Assembly (NCBI GenBank): GCA_029219245.1 | Contig: JAQXTA010000050.1 | Location: 62,001 to 126,000, forward strand | Direction of reading: 5' to 3' | Source: Lachnospiraceae bacterium | GTDB lineage: Bacteria > Bacillota > Clostridia > Lachnospirales > Lachnospiraceae | DNA length: 64,000 nt | In this document: positions 34,603 to 44,123 of the stretch, in pieces | Layout: every line of letters begins with the position of its first letter | Numbering within the stretch: the stretch's first letter is position 1 | The notes under the pieces: model-generated | Database searches by the model: none | Told to the model about the DNA's origin: nothing | Seen by the model: the letters and a program-made list of their open reading frames with translations, nothing else | Made by a program: the position numbers and the translations under genes

Positions 34603-35046
34603 ATGTTAATGCCTAGTATTTTTGGAGAAAGTTTATTTGATGATTTCTTTGATGATTTTGCACGTCCGGCACGAAGCGTTGCGAGATACAGCACTCCGAC
34701 CATGAACGTCATGAGAACAGATGTCAAGGAAGATGAAAACGGTTATGAGCTCCATATTGAGCTGCCGGGTTATCAGAAAGAAGATGTGAAAGCACAACTG
34801 AAAGACGGATACCTGACAATCAATGCAGAGAGCAATCAGAACAAAGACCAGAAAGATGAAAACGGCAAGTTTATCCGTAGAGAAAGATATTACGGAACCT
34901 GCAGCCGGAGCTTCTATGTAGGCGAGGATATTACAGAGGAAGATATCAAGGCGAAATTTGAAAATGGTATCTTAAAGGTTACAGTGCCTAAGAAAGAAAA
35001 GGCGCCTGCAGTAGAAGAGAACAAATATATAGCAATTGATGGCTAA
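34603..35046 (+). CDS. Hsp20 small heat-shock protein
   Basis: A 147-residue alpha-crystallin-domain chaperone (about residues 35-130; YELHIELPGYQKEDVKAQL, GILKVTVPKKE). It binds unfolding proteins and holds them for refolding by ATP-dependent chaperones. RBS GGAGG. Transcribed from the CIRCE-controlled promoter with a 115-base leader. Confidence 0.96.
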   Translation: MLMPSIFGESLFDDFFDDFARPARSVARYSTPTMNVMRTDVKEDENGYELHIELPGYQKEDVKAQLKDGYLTINAESNQNKDQKDENGKFIRRERYYGTCSRSFYVGEDITEEDIKAKFENGILKVTVPKKEKAPAVEENKYIAIDG

Positions 35047-35060
35047 AGAAAAATAATGTG

Positions 35061-35100
35061 TGGCCGCACTTACGAGTAAATCGTAGTGCGGCCATATTTT
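35061..35100. terminator. Terminator between hsp20 and yeiH-type gene
   Basis: TGGCCGCAC-(T)-TACGA with TCGTA-GTGCGGCCA around a GTAAA loop, then T-rich; serves the convergent genes. Confidence 0.9.
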
Positions 35101-35105
35101 TTGTT

Positions 35106-36137
35106 TTACCAGATTCCTAGTACATGCTGTAAAATGAGGCTGACGGCTGTAATGCCAACCCAGCAGCAGGCACCCATGATAATTGGTTTACCTCCGGTTT
35201 TTATAAGTTTGACGATATCGGTATTTAAACCGATGGCAGCCATAGCAAGGACAATGAAAAATTTACTCAGCTCTTTGACAGGTTTAAACACATCGGCGGA
35301 TACGCCCAGACTGACCGCGATTGTAGTAATGATGGAAGCGGCAATAAAATACAGGATGAAAAACGGAAAAATCTGCTTAAAGCTGACTTTCTTCCCATCA
35401 GTGCCGCTTTCCTTGCGGGTACGAAGAAAAGCAAGAACTAAGGTAATCGGAATAATCGCTAATGTTCTGGTCAGTTTGACGGTTACGGCTTTGTCCAGGG
35501 TAGCGCTTCCCAGATTCCACATACTGTCCCATGTAGAGGCGGCCGCTGTTACGGAAGAAGTATCGTTGATTGCCGTCCCGGCGAAAATACCGAATGCATC
35601 ACCGGATAAGGTGTCAAAACCTACTAATTTTCCAAAGGTAGGAAAAAGAATTGCGGCGAGTACGTTGAAAAAGAAAATGACGGAAATAGCCTGTGCCACT
35701 TCTTCGTCATCGGCATCAATGACCGGTGCTGTTGCTGCGATGGCAGAACCGCCGCAGATAGAGGAACCTACACCTACCAGCGTGGAAATTTTAGATGGAA
35801 TGTGCATTACCTTATGCAAAACATAAGCAATGATAAGGGAAGTTGCAATCGTACACACAATAATCGGCAGAGACTGCTTTCCGGTTTCTAAAATGACATT
35901 CAGGTTCAGACCAAAGCCTAATAAAATAACGGCCCATTGCAGAATTTTTTTGGAAGTAAATTTGATGCCTTTTTCAAAGGAGCTCTTGTCCTTGAGAAAG
36001 AGAGTTACAATCATACCGGCAAGAATGGCAATAACGGCACCGCCGATAATCGGGAACTGCTTACCGAGAAACCAGGAAGGTACGGCAATCAGAAGGCATA
36101 ATAACAAACCTTTCGCATTTTGTTTCAGAAAACTCAT
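35106..36137 (-). CDS. YeiH/UPF0324 family membrane protein
   Basis: A 343-residue protein with about ten membrane helices of the UPF0324 family, often annotated as a putative sulfate exporter. Family features include [19 protein letters not shown] and GAAINDTS-like [17 protein letters not shown]. The substrate is unproven. ATG 36137 follows GGAAAGGA on the minus strand. The divergent gap to the next gene (36138-36368) carries a 15-base tandem repeat (AAAACATTGTAGA, 36241-36268) and a TATAAT box at 36216. Confidence 0.9.
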   Translation of the reverse strand: MSFLKQNAKGLLLCLLIAVPSWFLGKQFPIIGGAVIAILAGMIVTLFLKDKSSFEKGIKFTSKKILQWAVILLGFGLNLNVILETGKQSLPIIVCTIATSLIIAYVLHKVMHIPSKISTLVGVGSSICGGSAIAATAPVIDADDEEVAQAISVIFFFNVLAAILFPTFGKLVGFDTLSGDAFGIFAGTAINDTSSVTAAASTWDSMWNLGSATLDKAVTVKLTRTLAIIPITLVLAFLRTRKESGTDGKKVSFKQIFPFFILYFIAASIITTIAVSLGVSADVFKPVKELSKFFIVLAMAAIGLNTDIVKLIKTGGKPIIMGACCWVGITAVSLILQHVLGIW

Positions 36138-36368
36138 AAATTTTTTGTCCTTTCCATTAACTATTCTTTGTATTCACTATTTTTTGTGTCCATGATATGT
36201 TTTATTACATTTTGCTATAATAGTCAAATTTTTTTAGTAAAAACATTGTAGATGAAAACATTGTAGAAAGATATTCTCATGGGGAAAAGGTGTACATATT
36301 TGCGTTTCTTTGGTAAAATAAAAAAGAATATATCTGAAAGAATCAGTTGATAGAAAGAATAAAAATAG

Positions 36369-39104
36369 ATGGATAGGAAGAAATTGGTTATTGGCATTCT
36401 GGCTCATGTGGATGCCGGAAAAACGACATTAGCAGAAAGCATGCTGTATGTAAGCGGCAGTATCCGTAAAGCGGGCAGAGTGGACCATGGAGATGCCTTT
36501 TTAGATACGGACAGCCAGGAGAAAGAACGTGGTATTACGATTTTTTCAAAGCAGGCAGAATTTTCTCTTGAGGAAATGGATGTAACCTTATTAGATACAC
36601 CCGGGCATGTGGATTTTGGGGCGGAAATGGAGCGTACTCTTCAAGTACTGGATTATGCGATTCTTGTAGTCAGCGGCGCAGATGGTGTGCAGGGGCATGT
36701 GATGACGCTGTGGAATCTGCTGAAACGCTATCGGATTCCGGTCTTTTTATTTGTCAATAAAATGGATCAGCCCGGAACGGAGAAAAAGAAGCTTATGCAG
36801 GAACTGCAGGAGCGTTTAAGCGGGCAGTGCATTGATTTTTCAGTGGAACAGAATGAAACATTTGCGGAAAATATTGCTGTTTGCGATGAAGTGTTGTTGG
36901 AGCAATATCTGGAAAAGGGTGCTATAGAAGCAGAAGATATTGCAAAGCTGGTTGCCGGAAGAAAGATTTTCCCATGCTTTTTCGGTTCTGCACTGAGAAT
37001 CGAGGGTGTGGAAGCACTCTTGTCCGGTGTGAAACGATACAGTCTGCAAAAACGATATCCGGATGATTTTGCAGCCAGAGTCTTTAAGATTGCAAGAGAT
37101 GGGCAGGGAAACCGCCTGACTTATATGAAAATTACAGGCGGAAAGCTGAAGGTGAAGCAGACGCTGCAGAAAATAGAAGGTAGCAGAAATGGTGCATGGG
37201 AGGAGAAAGTCGACCAGATACGTATTTATTCCGGTGCAAAATACGAAACAATACCGGAAGCAGTGGCAGGAACAGTTTGTGCGGTAACGGGACTGGACCG
37301 GACTTATTCGGGAGAAGGACTCGGAACCGAGGAAGAGAGTGAAGAACCGGTGCTTACGCCGGTTATGACATATCGGATTCTTTTGCCTTTGGAAAGTGAT
37401 ATGCATATCATGTATAAGAAGTTATGTCAACTTGAAGAAGAGGAGCCGCAGCTTCACATTGTCTGGAAGGAACAGCTTGGTGAGATTCATGCCAAGCTTA
37501 TGGGAGAAGTACAGATAGAAATATTGAAAAGGCTGATTTTGGAGCGGTTTGGTGTGGAAGCAGAGTTTGATGAGGGAAGTATTGTCTATCAGGAAACGAT
37601 TGCTGTACCGGTAGAAGGAGTAGGTCATTTTGAACCGCTTCGGCATTATGCCGAGGTACATCTTTTACTGGAACCGGGTGAACCGGGCAGCGGGCTTGTT
37701 TTTGCAACGGACTGTAGTGAGGATATGTTAGATAAAAACTGGCAAAGATTGATTTTGACACATCTGGAAGAAAAGGAACATGTCGGAGTATTGACCGGAT
37801 CGCCGATTACCGATATGAAGATTACCTTAATTGCAGGCAGAGCCCATCAGAAGCATACCGAGGGCGGTGACTTCCGGCAGGCAACCTACCGCGCAATCAG
37901 ACAAGGACTTTGTCGGGCAGAAAGTATTTTGCTGGAGCCGGTATATGAATTCCGGTTGGAACTTCCGGCGGCTATGATTGGACGTGCTATGTCCGACATA
38001 CAGGCAAGAAAGGGAACTTTTGAACCGCCTGTGACCGAAGGGGAGATGGCAGTACTTAACGGTACGGCTCCCGTTGCAACGATGCAGGGGTATCAGAAAG
38101 AACTGGCAGCTTATTCCGGCGGCTGCGGCAGATTGTTCTGTAGTCTGAAGGGGTATGAGCCTTGTCATAATACACAAGAAGTCGTTGAAAAAATTGGTTA
38201 TGATGCGGAGCGGGATTTGGAAAATCCGGCGGCATCCGTTTTTTGTGCCCATGGTGCCGGTTTTCTGGTAAAATGGGATGAAGTAGAAAATTATATGCAT
38301 GTGGAAAGTCCTTTGGGCAAATCCGGGACAGCGGATTTGGAAATGCAGGACTGGCTGGATGATGGAAGAGAACCCTATGGAAAGGGTTGCCGGGCTGGCA
38401 GCAGCAGAACGGCAGCTTATGACTTTGATGCAGGCCGACAGGAGGACAAAGAACTGGAAGCCATTTTCAAACGTACCTACGGAACGGTTGAACGGCAGAA
38501 ACCGGGGTATCAGAAGACGATTCATGCACGAAAGGATACAGCCGGTTCGACAGGCAGATCGAGACCTCTGTCAGAGGAACAAAAACAGGAGTATCTGTTA
38601 GTAGACGGCTATAATATTATTTTTGCATGGGAAGAATTAACGGAGCTTGCCAAGGTAAATCTGGACAGTGCCAGGGGAAAGCTGATGGACATTCTAAGCA
38701 ACTATCAGGGCTATCGGCAGATGACTTTAATTCTTGTTTTTGATGCATACAAAGTAAAAGGAAATCCGGGCAGTACGTTCCCTTACCATAACATTCATGT
38801 GGTCTATACAAAGGAGGCAGAAACAGCAGATCAGTACATCGAGAAGGTAACGCATGAGATGGGCAGAAAATACCGGGTTACGGTAGCTACTTCGGATGGA
38901 CTTGAGCAGCTCATTATTATGGGACAGGGCGCACGCAGAATGTCTGCTCGGGAATTAAAAGATGATATTATGTCAACTAATGAAGAACTGCGGGAAGAAT
39001 TTCTGGAAAAACCCGTAAACGGAAAACAATATCTTTTTGACAAGCTTCCGGAAGAATTGGCGGAGCATATGGAAGATGTCAGGTTAGGAAAAAAGGAGTT
39101 TTAG
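36369..39104 (+). CDS. Tet(M)/EF-G-like GTPase fused to NYN (YacP/Rae1-type) nuclease domain
   Basis: A 911-residue fusion. Residues 1-650 are a translation-factor GTPase of the Tet(M)/Tet(W) branch: G1 AHVDAGKTTL, G3 DTPGHVDF, G4 NKMDQPG, domain IV with KITLIAGRAHQKHTEGGDFR, and the C-terminal AHGAGFLVKWDEVE. After a polar linker, residues 741-890 are a NYN/PIN-like domain of the YacP (Rae1) type: YLLVDGYNIIFAWEEL, ILVFDAYKVKG, ETADQYIEKV, VATSDGLEQ. Rae1 of Bacillus cuts mRNA in the ribosomal A site, where EF-G-like factors also bind. The fusion may couple ribosome rescue to mRNA cleavage. It lies 7 bases before an alarmone synthetase. Confidence 0.85.
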   Translation: MDRKKLVIGILAHVDAGKTTLAESMLYVSGSIRKAGRVDHGDAFLDTDSQEKERGITIFSKQAEFSLEEMDVTLLDTPGHVDFGAEMERTLQVLDYAILVVSGADGVQGHVMTLWNLLKRYRIPVFLFVNKMDQPGTEKKKLMQELQERLSGQCIDFSVEQNETFAENIAVCDEVLLEQYLEKGAIEAEDIAKLVAGRKIFPCFFGSALRIEGVEALLSGVKRYSLQKRYPDDFAARVFKIARDGQGNRLTYMKITGGKLKVKQTLQKIEGSRNGAWEEKVDQIRIYSGAKYETIPEAVAGTVCAVTGLDRTYSGEGLGTEEESEEPVLTPVMTYRILLPLESDMHIMYKKLCQLEEEEPQLHIVWKEQLGEIHAKLMGEVQIEILKRLILERFGVEAEFDEGSIVYQETIAVPVEGVGHFEPLRHYAEVHLLLEPGEPGSGLVFATDCSEDMLDKNWQRLILTHLEEKEHVGVLTGSPITDMKITLIAGRAHQKHTEGGDFRQATYRAIRQGLCRAESILLEPVYEFRLELPAAMIGRAMSDIQARKGTFEPPVTEGEMAVLNGTAPVATMQGYQKELAAYSGGCGRLFCSLKGYEPCHNTQEVVEKIGYDAERDLENPAASVFCAHGAGFLVKWDEVENYMHVESPLGKSGTADLEMQDWLDDGREPYGKGCRAGSSRTAAYDFDAGRQEDKELEAIFKRTYGTVERQKPGYQKTIHARKDTAGSTGRSRPLSEEQKQEYLLVDGYNIIFAWEELTELAKVNLDSARGKLMDILSNYQGYRQMTLILVFDAYKVKGNPGSTFPYHNIHVVYTKEAETADQYIEKVTHEMGRKYRVTVATSDGLEQLIIMGQGARRMSARELKDDIMSTNEELREEFLEKPVNGKQYLFDKLPEELAEHMEDVRLGKKEF

Positions 39105-39111
39105 AGTATAC

Positions 39112-39813
39112 ATGGAGAATCGTATTTGGGAACAATTACAGACAAAATTTGTGAGAGAGAGTATTTTATCGGATAGTTTCCTGGATTTTATGCAGGAAAA
39201 TAAACTGCCGGTGGATACTATGATGGCATATTACCGTTGTGCCATTATGGAGGTTGAAACCAAGTTTAAGGTGCTCAATGAGCAGTTTTCTCTCCGTTAT
39301 GACCGTAATCCGATTGAAAGTATCAAGACGCGAATCAAGTCGATGGAAAGCATTATGAAAAAGGTGCGGAATAAAAATCTGCCCCTTTCGCTTTCGTCAA
39401 TTGAAGAAAATATCCGGGATGTGGCAGGTGTACGGGTTGTCTGTTCTTTTCTGGATGATATTTATATGCTGGCAGACTGTTTGTTGCAGCAGGACGATAT
39501 TACATTATTGGAGAGGAAAGATTATATTCAGAATCCGAAAGAAAGCGGATACCGGAGTCTGCATCTGATTGTTGAAGTACCAATTTTTTTGCAAAATGAG
39601 AAGCGAAATATGAAGGTAGAAGTGCAGCTTCGGACGATTGCTATGGATTTCTGGGCGAGTCTGGAGCATAAGTTGCGCTATAAGAAAAATATTCCGGAGG
39701 AAGAAGCGGAACTGCTGGCAAAAGAAATGGTAGAATGTGCCAAAACAAGTGCCGCGCTGGACAGTCGGATGCAGGATATCAAAAATCGCATTGTGATGGG
39801 GGAAGAGGATTAA
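39112..39813 (+). CDS. Small alarmone synthetase (RelQ/YjbM type GTP pyrophosphokinase)
   Basis: A 233-residue single-domain (p)ppGpp synthetase lacking hydrolase, TGS and ACT domains. Conserved: RIKSMESIMKK, IRDVAGVRVVCSFLDDIYML, NPKESGYRSLHLIVE, EVQLRTIAMDFWASLEHKLRY. It follows the GTPase-NYN gene by 7 bases and precedes the antiporter operon by one base, so all are probably one transcription unit. Confidence 0.93.
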   Translation: MENRIWEQLQTKFVRESILSDSFLDFMQENKLPVDTMMAYYRCAIMEVETKFKVLNEQFSLRYDRNPIESIKTRIKSMESIMKKVRNKNLPLSLSSIEENIRDVAGVRVVCSFLDDIYMLADCLLQQDDITLLERKDYIQNPKESGYRSLHLIVEVPIFLQNEKRNMKVEVQLRTIAMDFWASLEHKLRYKKNIPEEEAELLAKEMVECAKTSAALDSRMQDIKNRIVMGEED

Positions 39814-39814
39814 A

Positions 39815-40276
39815 ATGTATTTGTTGTATTTTTGCCTATGGGTTATTTTTAATGGAAATCTGACACTTGAAATTGTTATTTTCGGGCTTGTAATTGCTGC
39901 AGTAATGTTTGCCTTTACCTGTAAATTTGCCGGTTACAGCGTGGCAAAAGAAAAAAGGCTTATCCGAAATATATTCCGTATTATCCGGTATATCATTGTA
40001 GTAGTGGTTGAGATTGTAAAAGCGAATCTGGCAGTGATACATCTGATTTTAACGGAAAAAGAGGAAGCAGAGCCAATGCTTGTAACCTTTCAGGGGGATT
40101 TGAAAACCGGAATCGGACAGGCATCATTAGCCAATGCAATTACGCTGACACCGGGAACCATTACGGTTTTGTTAGAAAACAATACCTATACGGTGCATTG
40201 TCTGGATGAAACGTTTGCAGAGGGAATTGACAGCTCAGTATTTGCAGATCGGTTAAAAGAAATAGAAGAACATTAA
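39815..40276 (+). CDS. Mrp/Mbh antiporter subunit E
   Basis: A 153-residue MnhE-like membrane protein: three helices at the N-terminus, then a cytoplasmic domain with the signature ANAITLTPGTITV. It starts one base after the alarmone synthetase stop with GGGGGAAGAGG as ribosome site. First of the multi-subunit cation/proton antiporter genes. Confidence 0.93.
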   Translation: MYLLYFCLWVIFNGNLTLEIVIFGLVIAAVMFAFTCKFAGYSVAKEKRLIRNIFRIIRYIIVVVVEIVKANLAVIHLILTEKEEAEPMLVTFQGDLKTGIGQASLANAITLTPGTITVLLENNTYTVHCLDETFAEGIDSSVFADRLKEIEEH

Positions 40277-40289
40277 AGAGTAGGAAAGA

Positions 40290-40646
40290 ATGGAGGAAAA
40301 GATGGGAAAGGGAATTCAGGGGCTGGAGCAGGCATACCATGTTTTATTTGTGGCAGTTCTGATTGTACTGGCGATTATGGTTATTCTGTGTCTGATTCGT
40401 GCCATTATCGGACCTCGTGTAGCAGACCGTATTGTGGCAACGAATATGATGGGAACGATTGTTATGGTCATCATTGCGATTCTTGCCATTATGCTGGAAG
40501 AAGGTTATCTGGCAGACATCTGTATTATTTATGCGATGATAAGCTTTCTTGCGGTAATTGTACTGACGAAGGTTTACATGGGCGTTTACCGGGAGAGAAA
40601 ACAGGAAAAAGAAAAGAAGGAGGAAGGAAAAGATGGAAATCGTTGA
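40290..40646 (+). CDS. Mrp/Mbh antiporter subunit F
   Basis: A 118-residue MnhF-like protein with three helices; the typical segment IIGPRVADRIVATNMMGT is present. A second ATG at 40302 is also well placed behind GGAGGAAAAG, so the first four residues are uncertain. The end overlaps the next gene by 14 bases. Confidence 0.92.
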   Translation: MEEKMGKGIQGLEQAYHVLFVAVLIVLAIMVILCLIRAIIGPRVADRIVATNMMGTIVMVIIAILAIMLEEGYLADICIIYAMISFLAVIVLTKVYMGVYRERKQEKEKKEEGKDGNR

Positions 40647-40992
40647 ATGGATACGCTTCCTTTTGGGTGCATTGTTCCTGCTGTGTGGTCTGGGAATTTT
40701 TGTGATAGAGTTGATAGGTGTTTTCCGCTTTCAGTATGTTTTAAACCGGATGCATGCGGCTGCCATGGGAGATACCCTCGGAATTGCATTTTCTTTTTTG
40801 GGACTGATTATCATGAATGGTTTGAATTTTACATCCCTAAAACTGTTCTGCGTCATTGCATTTTTATGGTTTTCTTCGCCGACCTCTTCGCATCTGATTG
40901 CAAGATTGGAGATTGCAACGGATGAAGAGAGGGATAAACATTATCGTACCATTCATTTAGAGAAAGCTGAAAAGAAAGCGGAGGAGAGATAA
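40633..40992 (+). CDS. Mrp/Mbh antiporter subunit G
   Basis: A 119-residue MnhG-like protein with three helices (FRFQYVLNRMHAAAMGDTLG, SSPTSSHLIARLE). It lies inside the E-F-G order that is conserved in Mrp and in membrane-bound hydrogenases. Confidence 0.92.
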   Translation: MEIVEWIRFLLGALFLLCGLGIFVIELIGVFRFQYVLNRMHAAAMGDTLGIAFSFLGLIIMNGLNFTSLKLFCVIAFLWFSSPTSSHLIARLEIATDEERDKHYRTIHLEKAEKKAEER

Positions 40993-40993
40993 A

Positions 40994-41290
40994 ATGCAGC
41001 TGTTTACGGATGTTTTATTAGTTTTTTTAGTTATCTGCGCGATTGCAGCCAGCTTATCCAAAAATCTGTTAAATTCTATTTTGATTTTTATGTCGTACAG
41101 TCTGGTCATGTCCATCATATGGGTTTTGTTAGAGTCACCGGACCTGGCAATTACAGAAGCAGCAGTAGGAGCAGGAGTTACCAGTATTTTGTTCTTTGTA
41201 ACCCTGAAAAAAATACATGCAATGGTAAAAACAGATGAAAAGAAAGGGGAGGAAGGCCATGAGCAGAAAAGTTCCGGATCAGGAGTATGA
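40994..41290 (+). CDS. MbhD-like (DUF4040) subunit
   Basis: A 98-residue, three-helix protein of the DUF4040/MbhD family (SLVMSIIWVLLESPDLAITE AAVGAG region), equivalent to the end of MrpA in Bacillus-type Mrp. Separate MbhD genes are typical of archaeal Mbh/Mrp-like complexes. It overlaps the next gene by 32 bases. Confidence 0.85.
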   Translation: MQLFTDVLLVFLVICAIAASLSKNLLNSILIFMSYSLVMSIIWVLLESPDLAITEAAVGAGVTSILFFVTLKKIHAMVKTDEKKGEEGHEQKSSGSGV

Positions 41291-42227
41291 AAAAACACTT
41301 TCCTTTCACCTGAAGCAGTGGCTGGATGGAACAAAGGATTTCTATGTAGAACGTGTGGAAATGAAGCCACAGGAAGAATTTCATGAGGAAGAAAGCGTAA
41401 AAATTGACAGGAACAAAGAACGTAGACAACGGATGGCGAGAATTTATGATATTGCCAACAATTGGGAATTAACGGGATTTCGAAGATTTTACAAGATATT
41501 CTGCGTATTTTTCTGTTTGTTTCTGGTTTTTATGCTGTTAAGTGCCGTATCCTATATGCCTTCTTATGGACATCCGGAGAATCCGGTAAATAATGAGGTT
41601 TCGGAGAGGTATATTGAAAGTGGCATACAGGAAACCGGTGCGATAAATATTGTAACGGGTATGATTCTGGATTACAGAGCTTTTGATACGCTGGGAGAAT
41701 CGCATGTGCTTTTTATAGCAACTTGTACGGTTCTGATTTTGCTACGCAAGGACAAAAAGAAGGATGAAAACGGAAACGATATTGAAGAAAATGACCGTAT
41801 TTATGAACCCAAAAATGATTTGATTCTGCAGACGGCAGCGCGTATTTTAGTACCACCGATTATCATATTTGGTATTTATGTTATTCTCTGCGGTCATCTT
41901 GGACCAGGAGGCGGTTTTTCCGGCGGTGCGATTATCGGAGCAGGGTTGATTCTGTATCTGAATGCATTTGGGTTCAAAAAGACCGAGCGGTTTTTCTCGG
42001 AGAAAACCTATAAAAGACTCAGTGTGGGTGCTCTTGGATGCTATTGTCTTGCCAAAAGCTATTCTTTTTACACCGGGGCCAACCATATTGAAAGTGTGAT
42101 ACCCCTTGGAACACCGGGAAATATTATAAGCAGCGGGCTGATTCTGATTCTGAATATCTGTGTCGGTATTGTAGTTGCCGGAACGATGTACACCTTCTAT
42201 GTCATGTTCCGGAAGGGAGGCTATTAA
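41259..42227 (+). CDS. MbhE-MnhB fusion subunit
   Basis: A 322-residue protein. The middle part (about residues 75-170; ILDYRAFDTLGESHVLFIAT) matches MbhE, the last piece of MrpA, and the C-terminal part (VPPIIIFGIYVILCGHLGPG, then GGFSGGAIIGAG) is MnhB. These are two genes in Pyrococcus Mbh. The N-terminal 70 residues are charged and cytoplasmic. ATG 41259 follows GGGGAGGAAGG. Confidence 0.85.
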   Translation: MSRKVPDQEYEKTLSFHLKQWLDGTKDFYVERVEMKPQEEFHEEESVKIDRNKERRQRMARIYDIANNWELTGFRRFYKIFCVFFCLFLVFMLLSAVSYMPSYGHPENPVNNEVSERYIESGIQETGAINIVTGMILDYRAFDTLGESHVLFIATCTVLILLRKDKKKDENGNDIEENDRIYEPKNDLILQTAARILVPPIIIFGIYVILCGHLGPGGGFSGGAIIGAGLILYLNAFGFKKTERFFSEKTYKRLSVGALGCYCLAKSYSFYTGANHIESVIPLGTPGNIISSGLILILNICVGIVVAGTMYTFYVMFRKGGY

Positions 42228-42228
42228 A

Positions 42229-42606
42229 ATGAATTTTGCCAATTTATTATGTAATTATGAAGAGGCGGTGGCAATGATTTTATTTGGTATCGGCTTCTCG
42301 AATCTGCTGATGCAGAAAAATTTAATTAAAAAAATCATCGGTATGAATATCATGGACACGTCCATTTACCTTTTCCTGGCGGTAAAAGGGTATATTTCCG
42401 GCCGTAAGGCACCGATTGTAGTGGATGGGATACAGAGCGTGGAAGCCTATATTAATCCGATTCCGAGTGGTCTTGTTCTGACGGGAATTGTTGTGTCGGT
42501 ATCGGTAACGGCACTGATGCTTTCTCTGACAATACGATTATATAACCGTTATCATACACTGGATCTGGATGAAATCTCCACACAGTTAAAGAAGGAGGGA
42601 AGATAA
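42229..42606 (+). CDS. Mrp/Mbh antiporter subunit C (NuoK-like)
   Basis: A 125-residue three-helix protein of the MnhC/NuoK family (FGIGFSNLLMQKNLIKKIIG, NPIPSGLVLTGIVVSVSV). ATG 42229 is one base after the preceding stop with GGAAGGGAGG upstream. The last base overlaps the next ATG. Confidence 0.93.
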   Translation: MNFANLLCNYEEAVAMILFGIGFSNLLMQKNLIKKIIGMNIMDTSIYLFLAVKGYISGRKAPIVVDGIQSVEAYINPIPSGLVLTGIVVSVSVTALMLSLTIRLYNRYHTLDLDEISTQLKKEGR

Positions 42607-44114
42607 TGGAGTTTGTACAGAATTTTCCCTTTATGTCGATTATTTTATCCTTGTTTGCAGGTCCGGTTTCCACTGTTTTGAACGGAAAATGGGCAAAACG
42701 GCTGAATCTTTTTGTGATTACGGCAGTCGGCTGTATGTCGGCAGCAGTACTTGCCTTTGAACTGCGGACAAAACAGGAATATGTATATATGATGGGGCAT
42801 TTTCCGGCACCTTGGGGCAATGAAATACGAGTGGGTATTTTAGAGGCGGCAATGGCACTGTTTTTCTGCATTATTATGCTGCTGTGTGTGATAAGTGGTG
42901 TTCTGGAGAGAGAACGGGAAATTGAAGAGGGCAAGCAGAATCTGTATTACGTCATGGTAAATCTGTTGCTTTGTTCTCTGTTAGCATTGATTTATACCAA
43001 CGATTTGTTTACGGCGTATGTATTTGTAGAAATCAATACGATTTCCGCCTGCGGTCTGATTATGATAAGGCAGACAGGAAGAACCATTGAGGCGGCAACA
43101 CGCTATATGATTATGAGTCTTTTAGGTTCCGGTCTTCTGCTTCTGGGAATCTGTTTTTTGTATGGCCTGACAGGGCATTTGTTAATGAGCAATATTAAGG
43201 AACAGGTAGCTGTTTTACAAGCTTCGGGGGAATACCATATTCCGCTGCTGGTTGCTATTTGCCTGATGTCCGTAGGTATTGCCATTAAAAGTGCGCTTTA
43301 CCCGTTTCACACATGGCTGCCGGATGCTTATGGCTATTCCACTTTGTCTTCAGCGGCGATTTTGTCATCTCTGGTATCCAAGGGATATATTTTCCTGCTG
43401 ATTAAAATTTTTTACCGGGTCATTGGTTTCGATATCATCCGGGACAGCAAAGTCATCAATGTGCTGTTTGTATTTGGTATTGCCGGAATGATTATGGGGT
43501 CGCTAAGTGCCATTAAGGAAAATGATATTCGGAGAATGATAGCCTATTCTTCCGTAGCGCAGATTGGCTATATTTATATGGGATTTGGTCTGGGAACAAC
43601 GTTTGGCATCATTGCAAGTATTTATCATATCGTTTCGCATGCGGCAACCAAATCACTGCTTTTTGTGGCTGCTTCGGGACTGACCGATGCATCCGGTAAA
43701 AACAAACTTTTTGCGGAACTGACCGGTTCCGGCTACCGGAACAAACTGGCTGGGGTGGCATTTACGGTAGGCTCGTTGTCCATGGTAGGTTTTCCGATGT
43801 TTTCCGGTTTCATTTCCAAACTGCTATTTGCACAGGCAGCAATGGAAAATCAACATAAGATGTTAATTACGTTGATAGCACTGGCAATTAGTACGATTTT
43901 GAATGCGGTTTATTTTATGAAAACCGTTATCCGCATTTATACACCGGAGAAAAGGGAAGTTATTCAGGAAAAAGGATTTGATGATATTGCTTTCTGGGAG
44001 CAGCCGGTCAAAAGTGCTGCACTGGTATGCTTTATTGTGCTGAATGTTTTTTTGGGCTTAAGCTCAGAACCGGTTATTCATTTAATTCAAATCGGTCTTA
44101 GCATGTTTGCGTAG
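42606..44114 (+). CDS. Antiporter subunit D (first of three)
   Basis: A 502-residue NuoN/NuoM/MnhD-type proton-translocating protein with about 14 helices. The key lysine region is GIAIKSALYPFHTWLPDAYG, and the second is KENDIRRMIAYSSVAQIGYI. Such subunits move H+ or Na+ through broken helices. Directly follows subunit C. Confidence 0.92.
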   Translation: MEFVQNFPFMSIILSLFAGPVSTVLNGKWAKRLNLFVITAVGCMSAAVLAFELRTKQEYVYMMGHFPAPWGNEIRVGILEAAMALFFCIIMLLCVISGVLEREREIEEGKQNLYYVMVNLLLCSLLALIYTNDLFTAYVFVEINTISACGLIMIRQTGRTIEAATRYMIMSLLGSGLLLLGICFLYGLTGHLLMSNIKEQVAVLQASGEYHIPLLVAICLMSVGIAIKSALYPFHTWLPDAYGYSTLSSAAILSSLVSKGYIFLLIKIFYRVIGFDIIRDSKVINVLFVFGIAGMIMGSLSAIKENDIRRMIAYSSVAQIGYIYMGFGLGTTFGIIASIYHIVSHAATKSLLFVAASGLTDASGKNKLFAELTGSGYRNKLAGVAFTVGSLSMVGFPMFSGFISKLLFAQAAMENQHKMLITLIALAISTILNAVYFMKTVIRIYTPEKREVIQEKGFDDIAFWEQPVKSAALVCFIVLNVFLGLSSEPVIHLIQIGLSMFA

Positions 44115-44123
44115 GAGGGTATC

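Noticed and set aside
36369-39104. Simple call as an acquired tetracycline-resistance gene
   Set aside because: The protein is about 270 residues longer than Tet(M), carries a nuclease-like domain, and sits in a chromosomal operon without transfer genes.
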